Assembly (NCBI GenBank): GCA_002633025.1
Contig: NMRB01000149.1
Coordinates: 61,385 to 125,384, forward strand
DNA length: 64,000 nt
Source: Notospermus geniculatus
Lineage: Eukaryota; Nemertea; Pilidiophora; Heteronemertea; Lineidae
Direction: 5' to 3'
Position numbers and translations under genes: made by a program. How positions within the stretch are numbered: the first letter of the stretch is position 1; every line of letters begins with the position of its first letter. Positions 13,001 through 25,152 of the stretch are shown in pieces. A model generated the notes under the pieces. The model saw nothing but the letters and a program-made list of their open reading frames with translations. It made no database searches and was not told where the DNA came from.

Positions 13001-16000
13001 GGGATTGTTTCAGTTCAAATAGCATGTAGTAACTTCGAAAATTGCTGACAATCAGCAAATCTTAATAAATAGAAATACAAACAGTGACATTGAATATTGA
13101 TTGAAAACCCACTTAAGCTCTTTTTTTTGTAGGAATGTAAAAGCATCGTCAATAGAACTCAATGTCGAACGTGACAGGTTGTGATATTTCTTCTGTTTAA
13201 TTCCGATCACTAATAACAACCAAGTAAGCAATATTTACACAGGGTATTACCACCTTTAGATGATGACCATTGAGGTCATGACAAACAGCGTCTCAGGAAC
13301 TGCCAATAATGGCCAACTCAATCGATCACAGATAACTAAGTAAAGTTCATCAAGAATTGACAGGTCTCCATGGATGATTGCCGAATGCAGATGTACATTT
13401 CTCTTGAAACCACGCAACATTGGCATTGGTGTCAACAAGATAAAGCTGGTACTGCACAGGTTTTTTATGAGACCATTAAGCTGTGCTCGATACCTGTCAC
13501 CTAGTGACCGGGCTAATCTTATTTTGGTTTGTTTTTTACAAACATGGCTGCAGAAACTCCTGCTCTGAAACACCCTTCTAACATCAAAAGGGTTTTAAAA
13601 ACAAATTTAACAAGTGGCTTTTACCTGGTCCTCAAAGTCATTTGAAGTGGGCATCATGATACACGTATCTGCTTGAGCTGATAGAATGTCTTTGAACTCT
13701 GACCCCAGCATCAGAATATTACGGAACTCAGTGTGACGCCGAGTCAGATCCTTCAGTTGACGCCGCACTTTACTGTGCACATCAGATGTGACACAATTTC
13801 TGAAAAGAAGGTTAGGTTATAACCATTAAATTTATTCATGCCACCAACAATGACCTGACATCTGCCATTCCACTGACGTCTGCTTGTTACCATGACAAAA
13901 TGGAAACAAAACATCATTAGGGCAACAATCAGATATCAATGAATGTTTTTTTGTATATCAAAAGGTGCTCAGATGTCATGTTTGTCCACAAACAGAATGG
14001 AATACGTTATGAACTCGATAAATCATTCCATGATTGTATCAAGTTACTTTAGAAATTGAGGGATGCCAAAATAACTCATTTCCTCACTCAAATATCACAT
14101 TTTTTAAGGCTGTGAAAAAACTCTTCAGGGGTCATAATTGGAACAGCAGGAGATGTGAAATTCACTGAAGTTATGCACCAAATATGGCCATTATTACGAC
14201 CCTGCAATCAAATACACGTAGTCAACCTAAAGACGTTACTAAAAAGCAGGAGTCTTTCTGTATCATCTATTTTCCTACAACAGCGAAAGAGTTCAGGAAA
14301 CTACTTTGCAAGCCTATCAACACCACCTCTCATGAACATCTGAAAATGACATACATGTAAGGGGGCTGGCTGTAATGTCAGCTGACATGAGGAGGCTGAA
14401 GTGTCAGCTGACATGAGGGCGTCAGGTGATATGATTGATGTGATAGTGAGTGATGTAAGTCTCAAGCAATGGCATGGATTCCCAGGCGATGTGACTGATG
14501 TGATGTACATGCACATTGTCAGCTAACAACAGTGGTTGATGTGATATCAGGACTCCTACACTAGAAGATCCAATAACACGGCTAAAACTGCTCCTATTTG
14601 CATCATTTCATACTCTGCGTAAAACCAATACTGTGTTGTGTTTCTTCGATAACAAGAACAGAAGGAAACTACACAAAGAGTACCGGTATTAGAAAAACAC
14701 TAAAATAATTAGATTATGTCATTCCAGATGAAGTGAACTACCGGTAATATTCTTGTGCCAACTCTTGAAAAAGATGTGAATATTTTTAAGTAAAAATGTG
14801 TTACAGCAAGATTGTGATAAAACAAACCTTCCAGATGGATACCGGTAATAACTCTAGCAGTCGTAACCTTGTAAGTTCCACTTGTAATGTAAAAGCTGCC
14901 ACACAAGATAGATTTTTTTGTGAAATGACTGGGATGTAAACGTCTCACACTCTCATGAGTGTGGGCGCGAACCTAACATTTGGTGACACTCAGAAGTTCT
15001 ACTGTACAAAAATCTGAACTTCAGCACAGCATTAGTTCCTGAACAGTTAATTTGCACTGGAAGGCAAACCTATTAGGGTCTAACACGAGAATGTTAGGGG
15101 GACAAGCAGGGAAATTTCAGTCCTTCCAAATATTTCACACTTACCCATTATCCTGGCCCTCATTGCTAGAGTTTAGTCTGTCATAGCAAAGTCAAACACA
15201 TGTACATGAACCAGGGCCAGTACAAGAGAACAGGCGACTAAGACTGAGATACAGAGGCCACAGGTTGATCGGATTGCAAATGTTCATACTGGTAATACCA
15301 ATCAGTGAGGTAGCCCACTCCTGACACAAGTGACAGTGCTAATTTAACATGGTCTAATCCTACTTAACCTGCTGCTACCCCACATACATGTATACATTTA
15401 TACATATTATACCACGACAGCTGCAAGAAATCCAGTTATCAACTGGCTGATGTTGTAAGAGGAGTGTACACGTTCTTTAGAAACTTACTTGAGAGCTGCC
15501 TTTTCTAGTTCCAGTTTTTCTGCCTTCGCCTTCAGAAGTTCACATTTGTCCTTTAGGCCACGGGCGTATTTCTGGTAACGTCGCTTCCTCTGCAATCAAG
15601 ATTTTAAGATCACAATTTGGTATTCATGTATCATGTGTCTTTCTCTCAACCTCAGCTCTGGCCAGTTACGCCAGCTCCACCACAACTTCGATTTTTTCAA
15701 CACCCAACTTATTTTTGACTAGCTCAGCAAAGACACTCAGGGCAATTAAAGTGATTATTCTTTTCATGGCGAGACCAATTCACCTTTTTATGCATCACAG
15801 CTGCTTGGTTGAGCTTCTTATTAGTTTGTCCTAGCTGTTCATCGAGTTCAGCGACCCGCCCGTGCAGCTGTGTCTTCTCATCCAGCCACATTGCTCGGTG
15901 CTGAGCAAGAAGTTTCTCTCCCCCTTCTTTATCCCTATTCAAATCATCATGCATTTTCTTCACTTCATTATCGAGCATGTCGGCTTGAGTCCTGAGGTGA

Positions 16001-19000
16001 TTGTTCTCATCTAAGAGTTCTTGTTCGCTTGAAACTAACGTTGTGAGTTCATTCTCGATGCGATGTATTTTTGATTTCAAGTCAGAGTTTTCTGATCGTT
16101 CTTGTTCAAGTTGGTTCAGGACGGATTGGTGTTGCTGGAGTTTTGTACTGAAATAATGACAGATTGAGTTGTTTGAAAATTGAAATCATGACAAAATCAC
16201 TTGTTCCGAGTATCTAGAGATCAACTACCTGTCCCAAGAAGGTGATACGGTCATACCACATGAGATTCCCTGAATATTGATATTTCACACTTTCAAAAGA
16301 AAATATCGTGTCAAAAATGCCTGATGGTACATGCACAAGAAATGTACAAGACTAAAAACATTCCATTGAAAGTGGGTCATTCTACGAGATGATGTTCTTA
16401 CCGCAAAACTAGCGTCTCCTTCTCAGCAGATTCTCTTGCATCTTCAGCTGCTCTGATTCGCTCATTTACTCGTTCCTTCTCCTGGTGACGATGAGTTTCC
16501 TCATCAATACGCCGTCGTTCGGCCTCCTGCAGTTTTGTCTCAAGTTCAAGTCTAAAATGGAAGAAAATGTTTTGCAATGACTATGGTAAACCTGATTTTT
16601 AATCACATGACAAAACGACTACCGGTACACCACAAAGGATGCAATAAATCAAGCTTTCACAGTAACGAAGAAAGGATAGGTCTATGACTTGAAGACCTAA
16701 CATGGTTGTAGTCAAGAGCCTTGCCATTGACTGAAGTGTCCTCCGACTGGTCATAAATGACGACCCAGGATGCATTAATTCTTGTTTTTTTTCACTTTCC
16801 AGTGGCAGCCTGCCCAAAAGATGACATTGTGATGTTGACAATAGGGGCTAAACATGGACTGCAGACACACATCATAGGAACAGTCTCACAAGTGACTGAA
16901 ATCGAATGCAAAACAGCATGCATCACCGCCTATGCAACATGCAAAGCTGCCACATATGACGGTCAGAATCGTCAGTGCCTTATCCACTCAAAAACGAAGG
17001 ACGAAACAAACAGTGGCGATTACCAACCACATGATCTCAAGACTTATATGGAGCCGAGATGTACCACCAGTGGAATACGACCTGTGGATGATGGAGGCCC
17101 AGCCACTGAAAATACCACAGCAACTAGGACCAGCTTCCCCACAACTGTGACCAATGAACCAAATGTGCAGGAATTTAATACCACAAGAGGTAAGTCTGTG
17201 TAAGTGCACGCTCGAAACTGATGGGCTTAAAACTTGATGGGCTAATGTAACAAGATCAACAATAAATTTTACATGCACGGCTGAATCATTTGTCGCAGTA
17301 TTGGTAGTATTTCTATCCCAAGCGATCACCGACATGTCAAAATACACAACGAGATAATCTCAACCTACTTCTCATTCTCAATCTTGGTCATCTTGCCCCA
17401 CTCTTCCTCTCTTGCTGCCTGGATCTTCTTCACACACTCCCTCTCCTTCTCAACCAAGGTGTTACTCTGCTGCTCCAGGGAGTGTTTGGCAATCTCAAGT
17501 TGAGATTGGAGATCTGAAAGAGTTGAACACGATAGATAAATTGGTATCAAAATGTAAAAGTCACTGGTGTATTGAGCGAAGGGAAATATCGAATTCATGA
17601 AACAGTCTCTAAATATCTACACTGTAACATGGTTTATGCAGCTGTCAGGGGTATGAATTTAATGCCTTTTTAATGCTTTTTAATACCAGAAATTTCCCAA
17701 ATTTAATGCTTCTCAAAGGCAAGATCGTTTTTAATCTGGCCACATTAAGAAAATTACATGAATTTACCAGTAAATCTTTATAATACGTGACAGTTAGCCC
17801 TCAACACTGCATGCACCTAGACAATGAGCATATTTGCTCAAGACTAATCAGCTTGGGCTGCCAAGCATTTGGCTGTGTACACAAAATGTACAGCGGCGTG
17901 TATTTGTACAGAGATCAGAGTGCTGCATCGATGAACGACTCCATTGTCCATGTTGTCAGCGATCCCCAGGCTTCAATTGGGAAGTAATTATATTAGAATT
18001 AGGCCTAATTAAACAATACAAGCTGAGAAATAATCCGGTGTATTTATCTTGGAAGTGACCACAAAATCACAATTTAATGCCTTTTAATGCCATACAGTGA
18101 CAAATGTTGCGGATTTAATGACTTTTAAGGCCTTAAAAATGCGATGACGAAAAATAATGCTTTTTAATGACTTTTAATGATCCGCGGACACCATGTGTAA
18201 GTACTCAGAGTAACCAACTTGAAACACGAAATAAACTCAGCCTGAAAACCTAATTACCCACGAAATATACTCAGGATGCTTAATTTTTTCACAAAACATA
18301 CCTTCTATTTCATTCATCAACTTGTCCCTTTCCCTCTCAAGTTCGCCATTTGCCTTCATCATCTCCATCTTGAGGTTCGTGATGTCGACCTTTCCACGGT
18401 GGGTCAACTCATCAACACGATTTCTCAGGACAATATTTTCTTTCTCAAGTTCATGGACACGGGACGTGAAGCGATTATTCTCATCTGATACACTGGTGAT
18501 TTCTCGTTGTAAGCTGTCAAGTTGTGCTCGGAGGGAATCTCGTTCAGTCTAAAAAAAATCGATAAAAATGTTCTAACGAAATGAGGATATTACCTCAGAA
18601 ATCTTTATAACTTTTTGTTTGGGCAGGAGACAATACAGCGGTACAAACGTACGATAATGTAGACAAATGTTGAATACATGCACAGATCTGAACCTGAAAC
18701 ACACAACACCACAATCAAAGAAAGTTTACCTGCAGAGCTCGAATATTTGACGCATGTTCTGTCAATTGTTTCGTCTGGATACGACTAACGTGGTCTGACT
18801 GCATCCCAAGATGTTCTCTCTGGGCACGGATCTCCTCCAACTCAGATAGCAATCCCTTCACTTTCAGGTGTAACTGGGCATTATCCCTCTGGAGCTGACG
18901 AACTTTGTGTGTGTCATGGCTGGCTTCAGATAATTGTCTGGTGATTGTGGCTTCTCGTTCTTTTCTGAGGTTTGTTACCTACAGGATAGAAAGATGCGAT

Positions 19001-22000
19001 ACTGATCAAAGATATGAGAGACTTTTATAAACAATTTTCACTCAAAAATGCAAATTACAAGACATTTTAAACAGTTAAAATGCTAATTCCACAGGACTTG
19101 CAGGCAAAAATGGTACCATTCTACAGGTTTCAAGCTCTCGGTTCCAGCAGACTAGGCCAGGGTAAATCAGTGAACCTTCCGCAGTACCAGTTGCTGCTAG
19201 CTAATTACCTCAGCTTCATGTTGTAACTTCAATTCATCAAGTATTCGCTGCTGTTCAACTTTATCATGTTCGTACTCTGATTTCAGGAAGGAGAACTCAT
19301 AGCGAAGTTTGTTGTATTCTGATCTATATTTCTCTGTTTCGACATCAAGCGTCATAAACCTCTCCTTGTATGCTTGCTCCAATTCATCTGAAATCTGCAT
19401 GCGCATGATATCGAGGCGCTGCGGCGTAACCACTTGGGTTTTGAGATCGTCAACCTGAGCAAGTAAATCTGAATTCTCTCGTTTGGCCTGTTCTATCAAA
19501 GACTTGTATTTCTCTTGCATCAGTTTGCTTTCTTCTATTGTGTTCCTGAGTTCATTTTGTAGCTGCATATATTCATCTTGTAGTCTGAAATGCAGAACAG
19601 ATAAGTATAGTGTGTCGTACAGGCACGAATCCCCCAGCCCAGGTATCCCCTCTTTTTTTGTAATGAAAACTTAATGGAACTTTCTTTCAGTCATCTCCAT
19701 TTCCATTACAGAAACACACATGACATCACACCTACCCTCTATGTTCCGCCTTCAGTCTTTGATAATTTGTCCGATGCTGTTCACTTCTCATCTTCTCATC
19801 TGCCAACATTTTCTGTGTCTCTGTCTCTGTCGCTAAAACAGGCATAGATCGCCCGAGTCTTTCTCCACTCGGATACATTGAGGCCATGTTTGATGTCCTG
19901 CAAGAGACAATCATTTCATGTGGAGTAGGCCTAGGCCCCTACTTACTAGCCTATTTAGGCTATTAGCCTAGCTAATAACTAAGCTAGGCCTATTTAGGCT
20001 GCAAAATAAAACTCGAAAAAAGCCGAGGTGCGACGCAAATGCTTCTTAAACCCAGGGAAATAGGTCCAGCAAGCCAACTAGCCTACCGGTAGGTCCTACA
20101 ATACAGAATAAATGCGAGCAGGAAGACGCCGGACAAGCCCACACATGCATCAAAGAAGCACTAGGCTACTGCATGCACTTGACTGTGTGTGTGTAGGCCT
20201 ACATGCGGTGTAGGCCCTAGCAGGCTATGCAGCACGCCAGCACACTTTTCTCGCAGGTAAAACATGCGATTGCCTTAAAATCGATAGGCCACTTGGGTAA
20301 ATGGGAAATGAAAATATTCACCTGCTGCAATAAAGTATATGGGACGTAAATCTAAGTGGGGAAGACTATTTTTGAGGGCAATTCGACTGAAATTTTTGAT
20401 TGTTTACATCGGTAACGACTTCCGGTCGTTGTTGTTGTCGTGTCACAAATACGCATCAAAGACACCGGAATCCATCCAGCAACATGAGCGATGCCGTCGG
20501 CAGCTGAAGATAATCGTGTCTTTGCGGTGATTCGGCTTCAGACAGCTCGGATTTTCCGCTCTTCTTTTTTGGTTGTTCGAAAACATTTCTCGCTATGAGC
20601 CGCATCAAACTTAACCATGTTAACTACTGAAAGAAACACTGCCCCTTAGTAGGCCTACTGGATTTACCAATATCATGAATGGTACGACCTCAAGAGAGAG
20701 ACGCACTCCAGACAGGGCGGTAGTAGCAACACGCCTTGCTGCAAACCTTTCCATATGCTTTGTCGGGATAAGTTTGTATGGACTACCGTGGGATCAAGCA
20801 TGCATGATCATTTCACACGTTGCATGAGCAAGAGAGTGCCGCCGCAATTACCCCACCCAATTCACAACACGGGCGAGAGTTTCATGCTGCAATTATTTTG
20901 ATCTCAACACCTATTTTTCAGGTATTGTCTACCTTGGTTGCTGGCAATTTCAAAGCATTATAAAAGGGATAAGAGTGGATAAGGACACAAGACGGTTAGC
21001 CTACCCCAGGGGTTTTAACTCCAGTACGGATGATCATCTCAAAACATGTGCTGGAATGGCTTCATATCTGGGATTCCCATTTTTCGGTGTGACCGTAAGT
21101 CTGGCAAAGGAAAAGAAATCTATAGAAAGTGTCTTTGAACAAAGAGCAGATGAGGCCCTTTGGATTTCAAACAACCTTTCATGTTCATAGAGGCGTAGGC
21201 CTATCACTACATGTACATAACTCGACAGCGGAAGGATCCAAAAGATGTACCGGTAGCACCACTCCACGCGATTACAGTTCTATGCACCAATATGCTCACA
21301 TTCTTTTTGACAGAAAAAGGCTTCTAACTGCCGTGCTATTTCGAGGATGTCCGTTTTGTTTGAAAAATCACCTCATTGTAGCGAAGGACTCCCAAATAGG
21401 GGACACGTTATCGCAGTTTACGCTCTTCAAACAGGTAGGCTACCGTCAACGCATGGTCATCACACCTAAAAACTCTGCATTTTTCGCTTCTGCCTGCAAT
21501 TTGACACTAAAAGTGACTGTGAAAAATTATCAAGAACGGTTCCAGGTCCTTCACGGAAGACAAAAGATTGATGTGCAATTGTAATGCATACATTTGTTGT
21601 CTCAAAATTTAGTGAAACCTTGCAAAATAGTCATGCACCTGCCCTTTTTTCATTAGATTGCCCATCTGGTTGGGCGAAGATCCGTCATATATGTTACAGC
21701 GTCTTCAAGACCCCACTCTCGCTGGTTGACGCCGAGAAAGATTGCGCTGGCCGCAATGCAAGCCTTATCTACCCTGGCGTCGCATGGATCAGGGAAGTAG
21801 CCAGCTTGACCTCCAGCTTTCCTTCCGAATGGTGGACGAGGCTACCACAGAGCAGAACTGGCATAGGTGCGTTTTACTTGTTGGATGTAACCATGATGTA
21901 CGGACGTTGGTAGAATTGGACTATAAAGCCTTACTTGTCCCACTGTCCACGCAATGGCCAACGGGTTCCATCTCCCATGCATAGCAACCGGAGAATGGCA

Positions 22001-23894
22001 TTGTGACAGAGAATGATGGCTTCCTTGATGGCTTATTATTGTTCCATAAGACCATCTCCAACCACGGACTAGGCCTACGCTAAGATGTGAAATTGAGAAG
22101 CCTGGCCAATGTGCGCTGATATTTAAAAAACTCTTGAGTGTTCATGCCTTAGAAATTTAACGTAGGCCTATTGTAAACGCTTTATTTTTTATTCTAACTG
22201 AAAAGAAAAATTGCACGAATGATACGTATTTTGTAAATGATGGCAAAAGCAAAGCACAACGATTCCCATTTGTCGATTTCAGGATCAGCCGTCATACCCA
22301 ATTACTCTATTAGATTCAATAAATCTGCATCTGGTGTTGTTTCCGAGGAACTCGTCGCAGAAAAGAACCAGAGCGACTTACTCCCTTATATTTGTGAAAC
22401 AGGAGGTAAAACTCATTTGTTGCAAGATCTATACCACTTCCTCTGCCAACACTACACTAAAGAACGTACACACACCCAATTAGTAACGCCGGGAAGCCTG
22501 TATGTGACGTCATGAGGTAACACTCTCGATTAGTCACGAGGTTTATATAATCGGCAATTCTGAGTCGAACAATAACAAATGTCGTCGTCTATGGCAACAT
22601 CATAACTTCCAAACGTCCCGCTCCATTATAGATACTTTCTTGGGCAAATGGAGTCATTGGACCGATTGGTCGTCATGCACCAGGGGGTACGGCGGCGGCA
22701 GCAAATTGAGGCGAAGGTACATAGTGGCTCCTGGAGGGAGCACGAGACGAGAAGAAAACGTCACAGCATGTAACGAAGACCCTCCGATATGGGGGTCGGG
22801 CCCTTTTTTCGGGAATTCAAGTAAGATCATTGGAATTTATTTTTTGAGGATGGAGGAAGCTTCAAAGAATAGCACTTGATTTGATGAGGTTTACGTTAAC
22901 ATCAAAATACGAACTATACATAAGTGCCAATGATATATCTGGAAAATCTTCACCCTGAATGTGACGTCAACGTCAGAAATCAATGATTTAGCAGTGACTG
23001 CAATGTCAAGGGTGGAAATCGTTGTTGCTGATTTTAAATGTGATATGTTACATGTACAATGTAGTCGACGATATCGTTTTTTATTCCAGGTCTGCCCTAC
23101 CACTGGGCTGGCTGCTGGTTTGTCGCGAAGAGAATGTTATCTACGATAGGACTAATATCGCTGGAGAAGAACGAAAGCCTTTTGGACACGAACTTTGACA
23201 TCAGATTAGCAAGTGTCGAAAAGTGTTCCATCCTGGGTTACTCACTTGAATACAGAATTTTGGCCCTGCGAAATGGGGAATGTTTTGCTCTGAACACGAC
23301 TGGAAGTGGAACCGAGTACCAGTTGGGAGGAGCGTCTGCATCTTGTCGAAATGGCAAAGGAGGGGGCAATGCCATTGATGTCTACATTAATACAAGCAGT
23401 AAGTCCCAGATAGCAATTTAGAAAATACTAATAGGATATCGCTTAGGCCTGCCGCACACTGGAGCTATCTGCTGAGCAAAAAGTCAGTCGAGACCGTTTG
23501 CTCAGCAGATAGCTCCAGTGTGCGGCAGGCTTTAAATGAACATCTAAAAATTTTGTCGAGCGCTGAAGTATCTCAGTATCCGGCTTAAAACCCCTTTCAC
23601 TGCCCCTTTTATCATTTTTAGGGGGGATTTTATTAAAACAACGTACTCCTGACCAAACAGTCGATTTCATTTTCAGCACCCATCCAAGCAGAGTGGGGAG
23701 CTTGGTCAGCCTTTTCCCCCTGCAATGCCCCGTGTGATGGCGGTGTTACTAACAGGACCCGGGAGTGTTCCAACCCGCCACCGTTCAGTGATGCAGAAGA
23801 AAGCTGCACCGGAATCTACACCAAGGGCGATACATGCAACACATTCAAATGTCCCGATGATTTTGGTGAGTATGCTGTCAAATACACTCCATGA
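10099..23894 (+). CDS. Multidomain extracellular protein: signal peptide, PAN, WSC-like, C-type lectin, TSP1-like, WSC-like, TSP1
   Basis: Exons in matching phase: 10099-10152 (hydrophobic signal peptide MMETAVTYFLLICCFFNV), 10433-10460, 16803-17189 (PAN/apple domain; Cys pattern IECKTACITAYATCKA...CLIH), 20922-21094 with 21314-21434 (WSC-like module starting YLGCW), 21657-21866 with 22283-22405 (C-type lectin fold, DCPSGWAKI to LPYICET), 22632-22820 (TSP1-like, WSHWTDWSSC, few cysteines), 23090-23398 (second WSC-like module, ending GGGNAIDVYIN), and 23677-23865 (TSP1, WGAWSAFSPCNAPC). Reading past 23865 gives a stop at 23892-23894 and an AATAAA at 24032-24037, so a secreted protein of about 600 aa is possible. 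The 23865 donor (phase 1) also fits the exon at 26241 of the downstream adhesion GPCR, which would give a receptor of about 1476 aa. Domain names WSC-like are tentative. Introns 2 and 3 enclose CEP83 on the other strand. Confidence 0.7.
10810..11504. repeat. 231-bp direct repeat around a single-N join
   Basis: 10810-11040 and 11274-11504 are the same 231 bases with one visible substitution. The second copy starts immediately after the single undetermined base at 11273. It lies in intron 2 of the PAN/lectin gene. This is the pattern left when two overlapping contigs are joined without merging. Confidence 0.85.
11081..11111 (-). repeat. Hammerhead-like dispersed motif, copy 1
   Basis: On the minus strand it reads CCTGAAGAAGACCCC, a GGTT loop, then GGGGTCGAAAA. 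A short GC stem is framed by CTGAAGA and GAAA, like a hammerhead ribozyme core or a Penelope-type element end. The same motif recurs at 35497-35527 and 36582-36612. Stretch 11505-12010 shows no gene. Confidence 0.45.
12012..12017 (-). terminator. Poly(A) signal of CEP83
   Basis: AATAAA on the minus strand, about 126 bases after the CEP83 stop codon at 12143-12145. Confidence 0.55.
12143..19897 (-). CDS. CEP83: Centrosomal protein of 83 kDa, coiled coil
   Basis: Ten coding exons on the minus strand, in transcript order: 19736-19897 (ATG 19885-19887), 19209-19584, 18730-18978, 18302-18548, 17369-17513, 16402-16551, 15784-16147, 15489-15589, 13625-13799 and 12143-12292. Coding length is 2109 bases, 702 aa, against about 701 in human CEP83 (CCDC41). 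Matching blocks include QKMLADEKMRSEQHRTNYQ, EKYRSEYNKLRYEFSFLKSE, RECVKKIQAAREE, the RKRRYQKYARGLKDK stretch and the C-terminal RQHQRDLQVLRQRLEALDN. The whole protein is predicted coiled coil. CEP83 builds the distal appendages of the mother centriole and is needed to dock it to the membrane for cilium formation. A good acceptor lies just upstream of the ATG exon, so a non-coding first exon probably exists near 20.4 kb. The gene is interleaved with the plus-strand PAN/lectin gene. Confidence 0.93.
17646..18193. mobile_element. Possible non-autonomous hAT-like element in a CEP83 intron
   Basis: The left end reads CAGGGGTATGAATTTAATGCC and the right end, inverted, reads GGTGTCCGCGGATCATTAAA, both followed by repeated TTTTTAATGC-type words. 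This resembles the ends of hAT-type elements. Target duplication is not clear, no transposase is visible, and the boundaries are approximate. Confidence 0.4.
20417..20424 (-). promoter_or_regulatory. ETS/GABP-type site in the probable CEP83 promoter
   Basis: ACTTCCGG (minus strand CCGGAAGT) lies about 530 bases upstream of the CEP83 start codon, in GC-richer DNA. Such sites are common at TATA-less housekeeping promoters. The transcription start is not known. Confidence 0.3.
23447..23530. repeat. Perfect 34-bp-arm hairpin in an intron of the PAN/lectin gene
   Basis: Arm 23447-23480 (GCCTGCCGCACACTGGAGC...) is exactly complementary to 23497-23530, with a 16-base loop. Total 84 bp. It could be a very small MITE or a hairpin-forming transcript; the perfect pairing over the whole arm is unlike a typical microRNA precursor. 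Confidence 0.8.
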
Positions 23895-24933
23895 CTCGAC
23901 AATTGGACATCTTTAAGAGATAACCAGGCCTGCATGTCTTTACATTAGGTAATTGATTAAAAAAGCAAAAAGTAGAAGAACAAGCACATGACCTATAACA
24001 TTCATTGGAAATGTATGAAATTAAAGGTTGTAATAAAAATCAGTACGAAAGTGATATGATCGCCACCTGCCGACCAGAAAACGGTATATCAAAAGCCTGA
24101 GGGCAAATTATAAGGCCAACATGGGAATGGTTTTGCAAAGGGAAATTGAAGACGCATGATTATAGTCAATAATGCCAGTGAGGTGACACTTCTCTGAGAC
24201 TCCGCATCTGTGTCATTACTTCAGATTATCAGTTAAACCTCGACACTACTTATTTGATAAGTACTATCTGGAGAGGGCGTGTTTTGAGACAGGTAATTTC
24301 AAGGGACCAATCAAATAGCCTACTAATTGTACGTGTACATGAACTTCACGAAATAATACATGCATGTATGTACATGTACATGTATTTACGACTGATACCA
24401 ACCTGATTGGCCACTAGGCATTTTCAAAAGCAAACAAACTTCACAAAGCTTTATTGGAGCTCTTAACGGAAATTGCCGAACAATCCCCGAAGAGGACGCC
24501 AATATCGTTTTGACGGCGCGGCATCTCCCTGGACCATAAAAATCATATCATATCTCATATCTTAATGTTAGTGGTTGCTGTGTGCGTATCAGTAAGTATG
24601 TTTGAGGAATCATAAACATCGCAGCGCAAATTGGCCAGGTGACGTCAAAGTCTCTGCAATCATTGGATGAACTTGTCGACAGTTTTCAAAGCGTCGAACC
24701 CAAGTTGATGGGAAGGAGGCATAGCGGCACGTCTTAACAGGAATTGAGTGGAGATATTAAAATAAAAGAAAGAGCAACCGATCGAAACATTCTTATCAAA
24801 TGCACTTGAGTTTTAGGTTCGAATAATAGATGTATGTTTTGGCGTTCGTGGAGTTACATACTACCTAGATAGAGAACGAGGCGAGTCACGGCCATTGTGC
24901 TATCGACGGACGTCGGCCCAGAACTGAGAGAGC

Positions 24934-24939
24934 TATAAA
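24934..24939 (+). promoter_or_regulatory. TATA box of the adhesion GPCR
   Basis: TATAAA about 215 bases upstream of the receptor start codon at 25153. Supports an independent promoter for the receptor gene. The 24040-24900 stretch before it shows no exon. Confidence 0.4.
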
Positions 24940-25152
24940 CTTTTATTATTACATAACTTTTCATTATTACTTAAACGGACGTTCGGCTTGGATATCTAGC
25001 GCCAGCTTTCTGCAAAAGTAATGGACTGTTGAACATACTGACAACCTAAGGATTGGAATTAATTGGTAAAAATCTCAGAAAGGTGGTGAAAAATAAGTTA
25101 TTATTCGAACGAGCAGAGACGTTTGTTACACTGACGACAACGTAACTTCACA

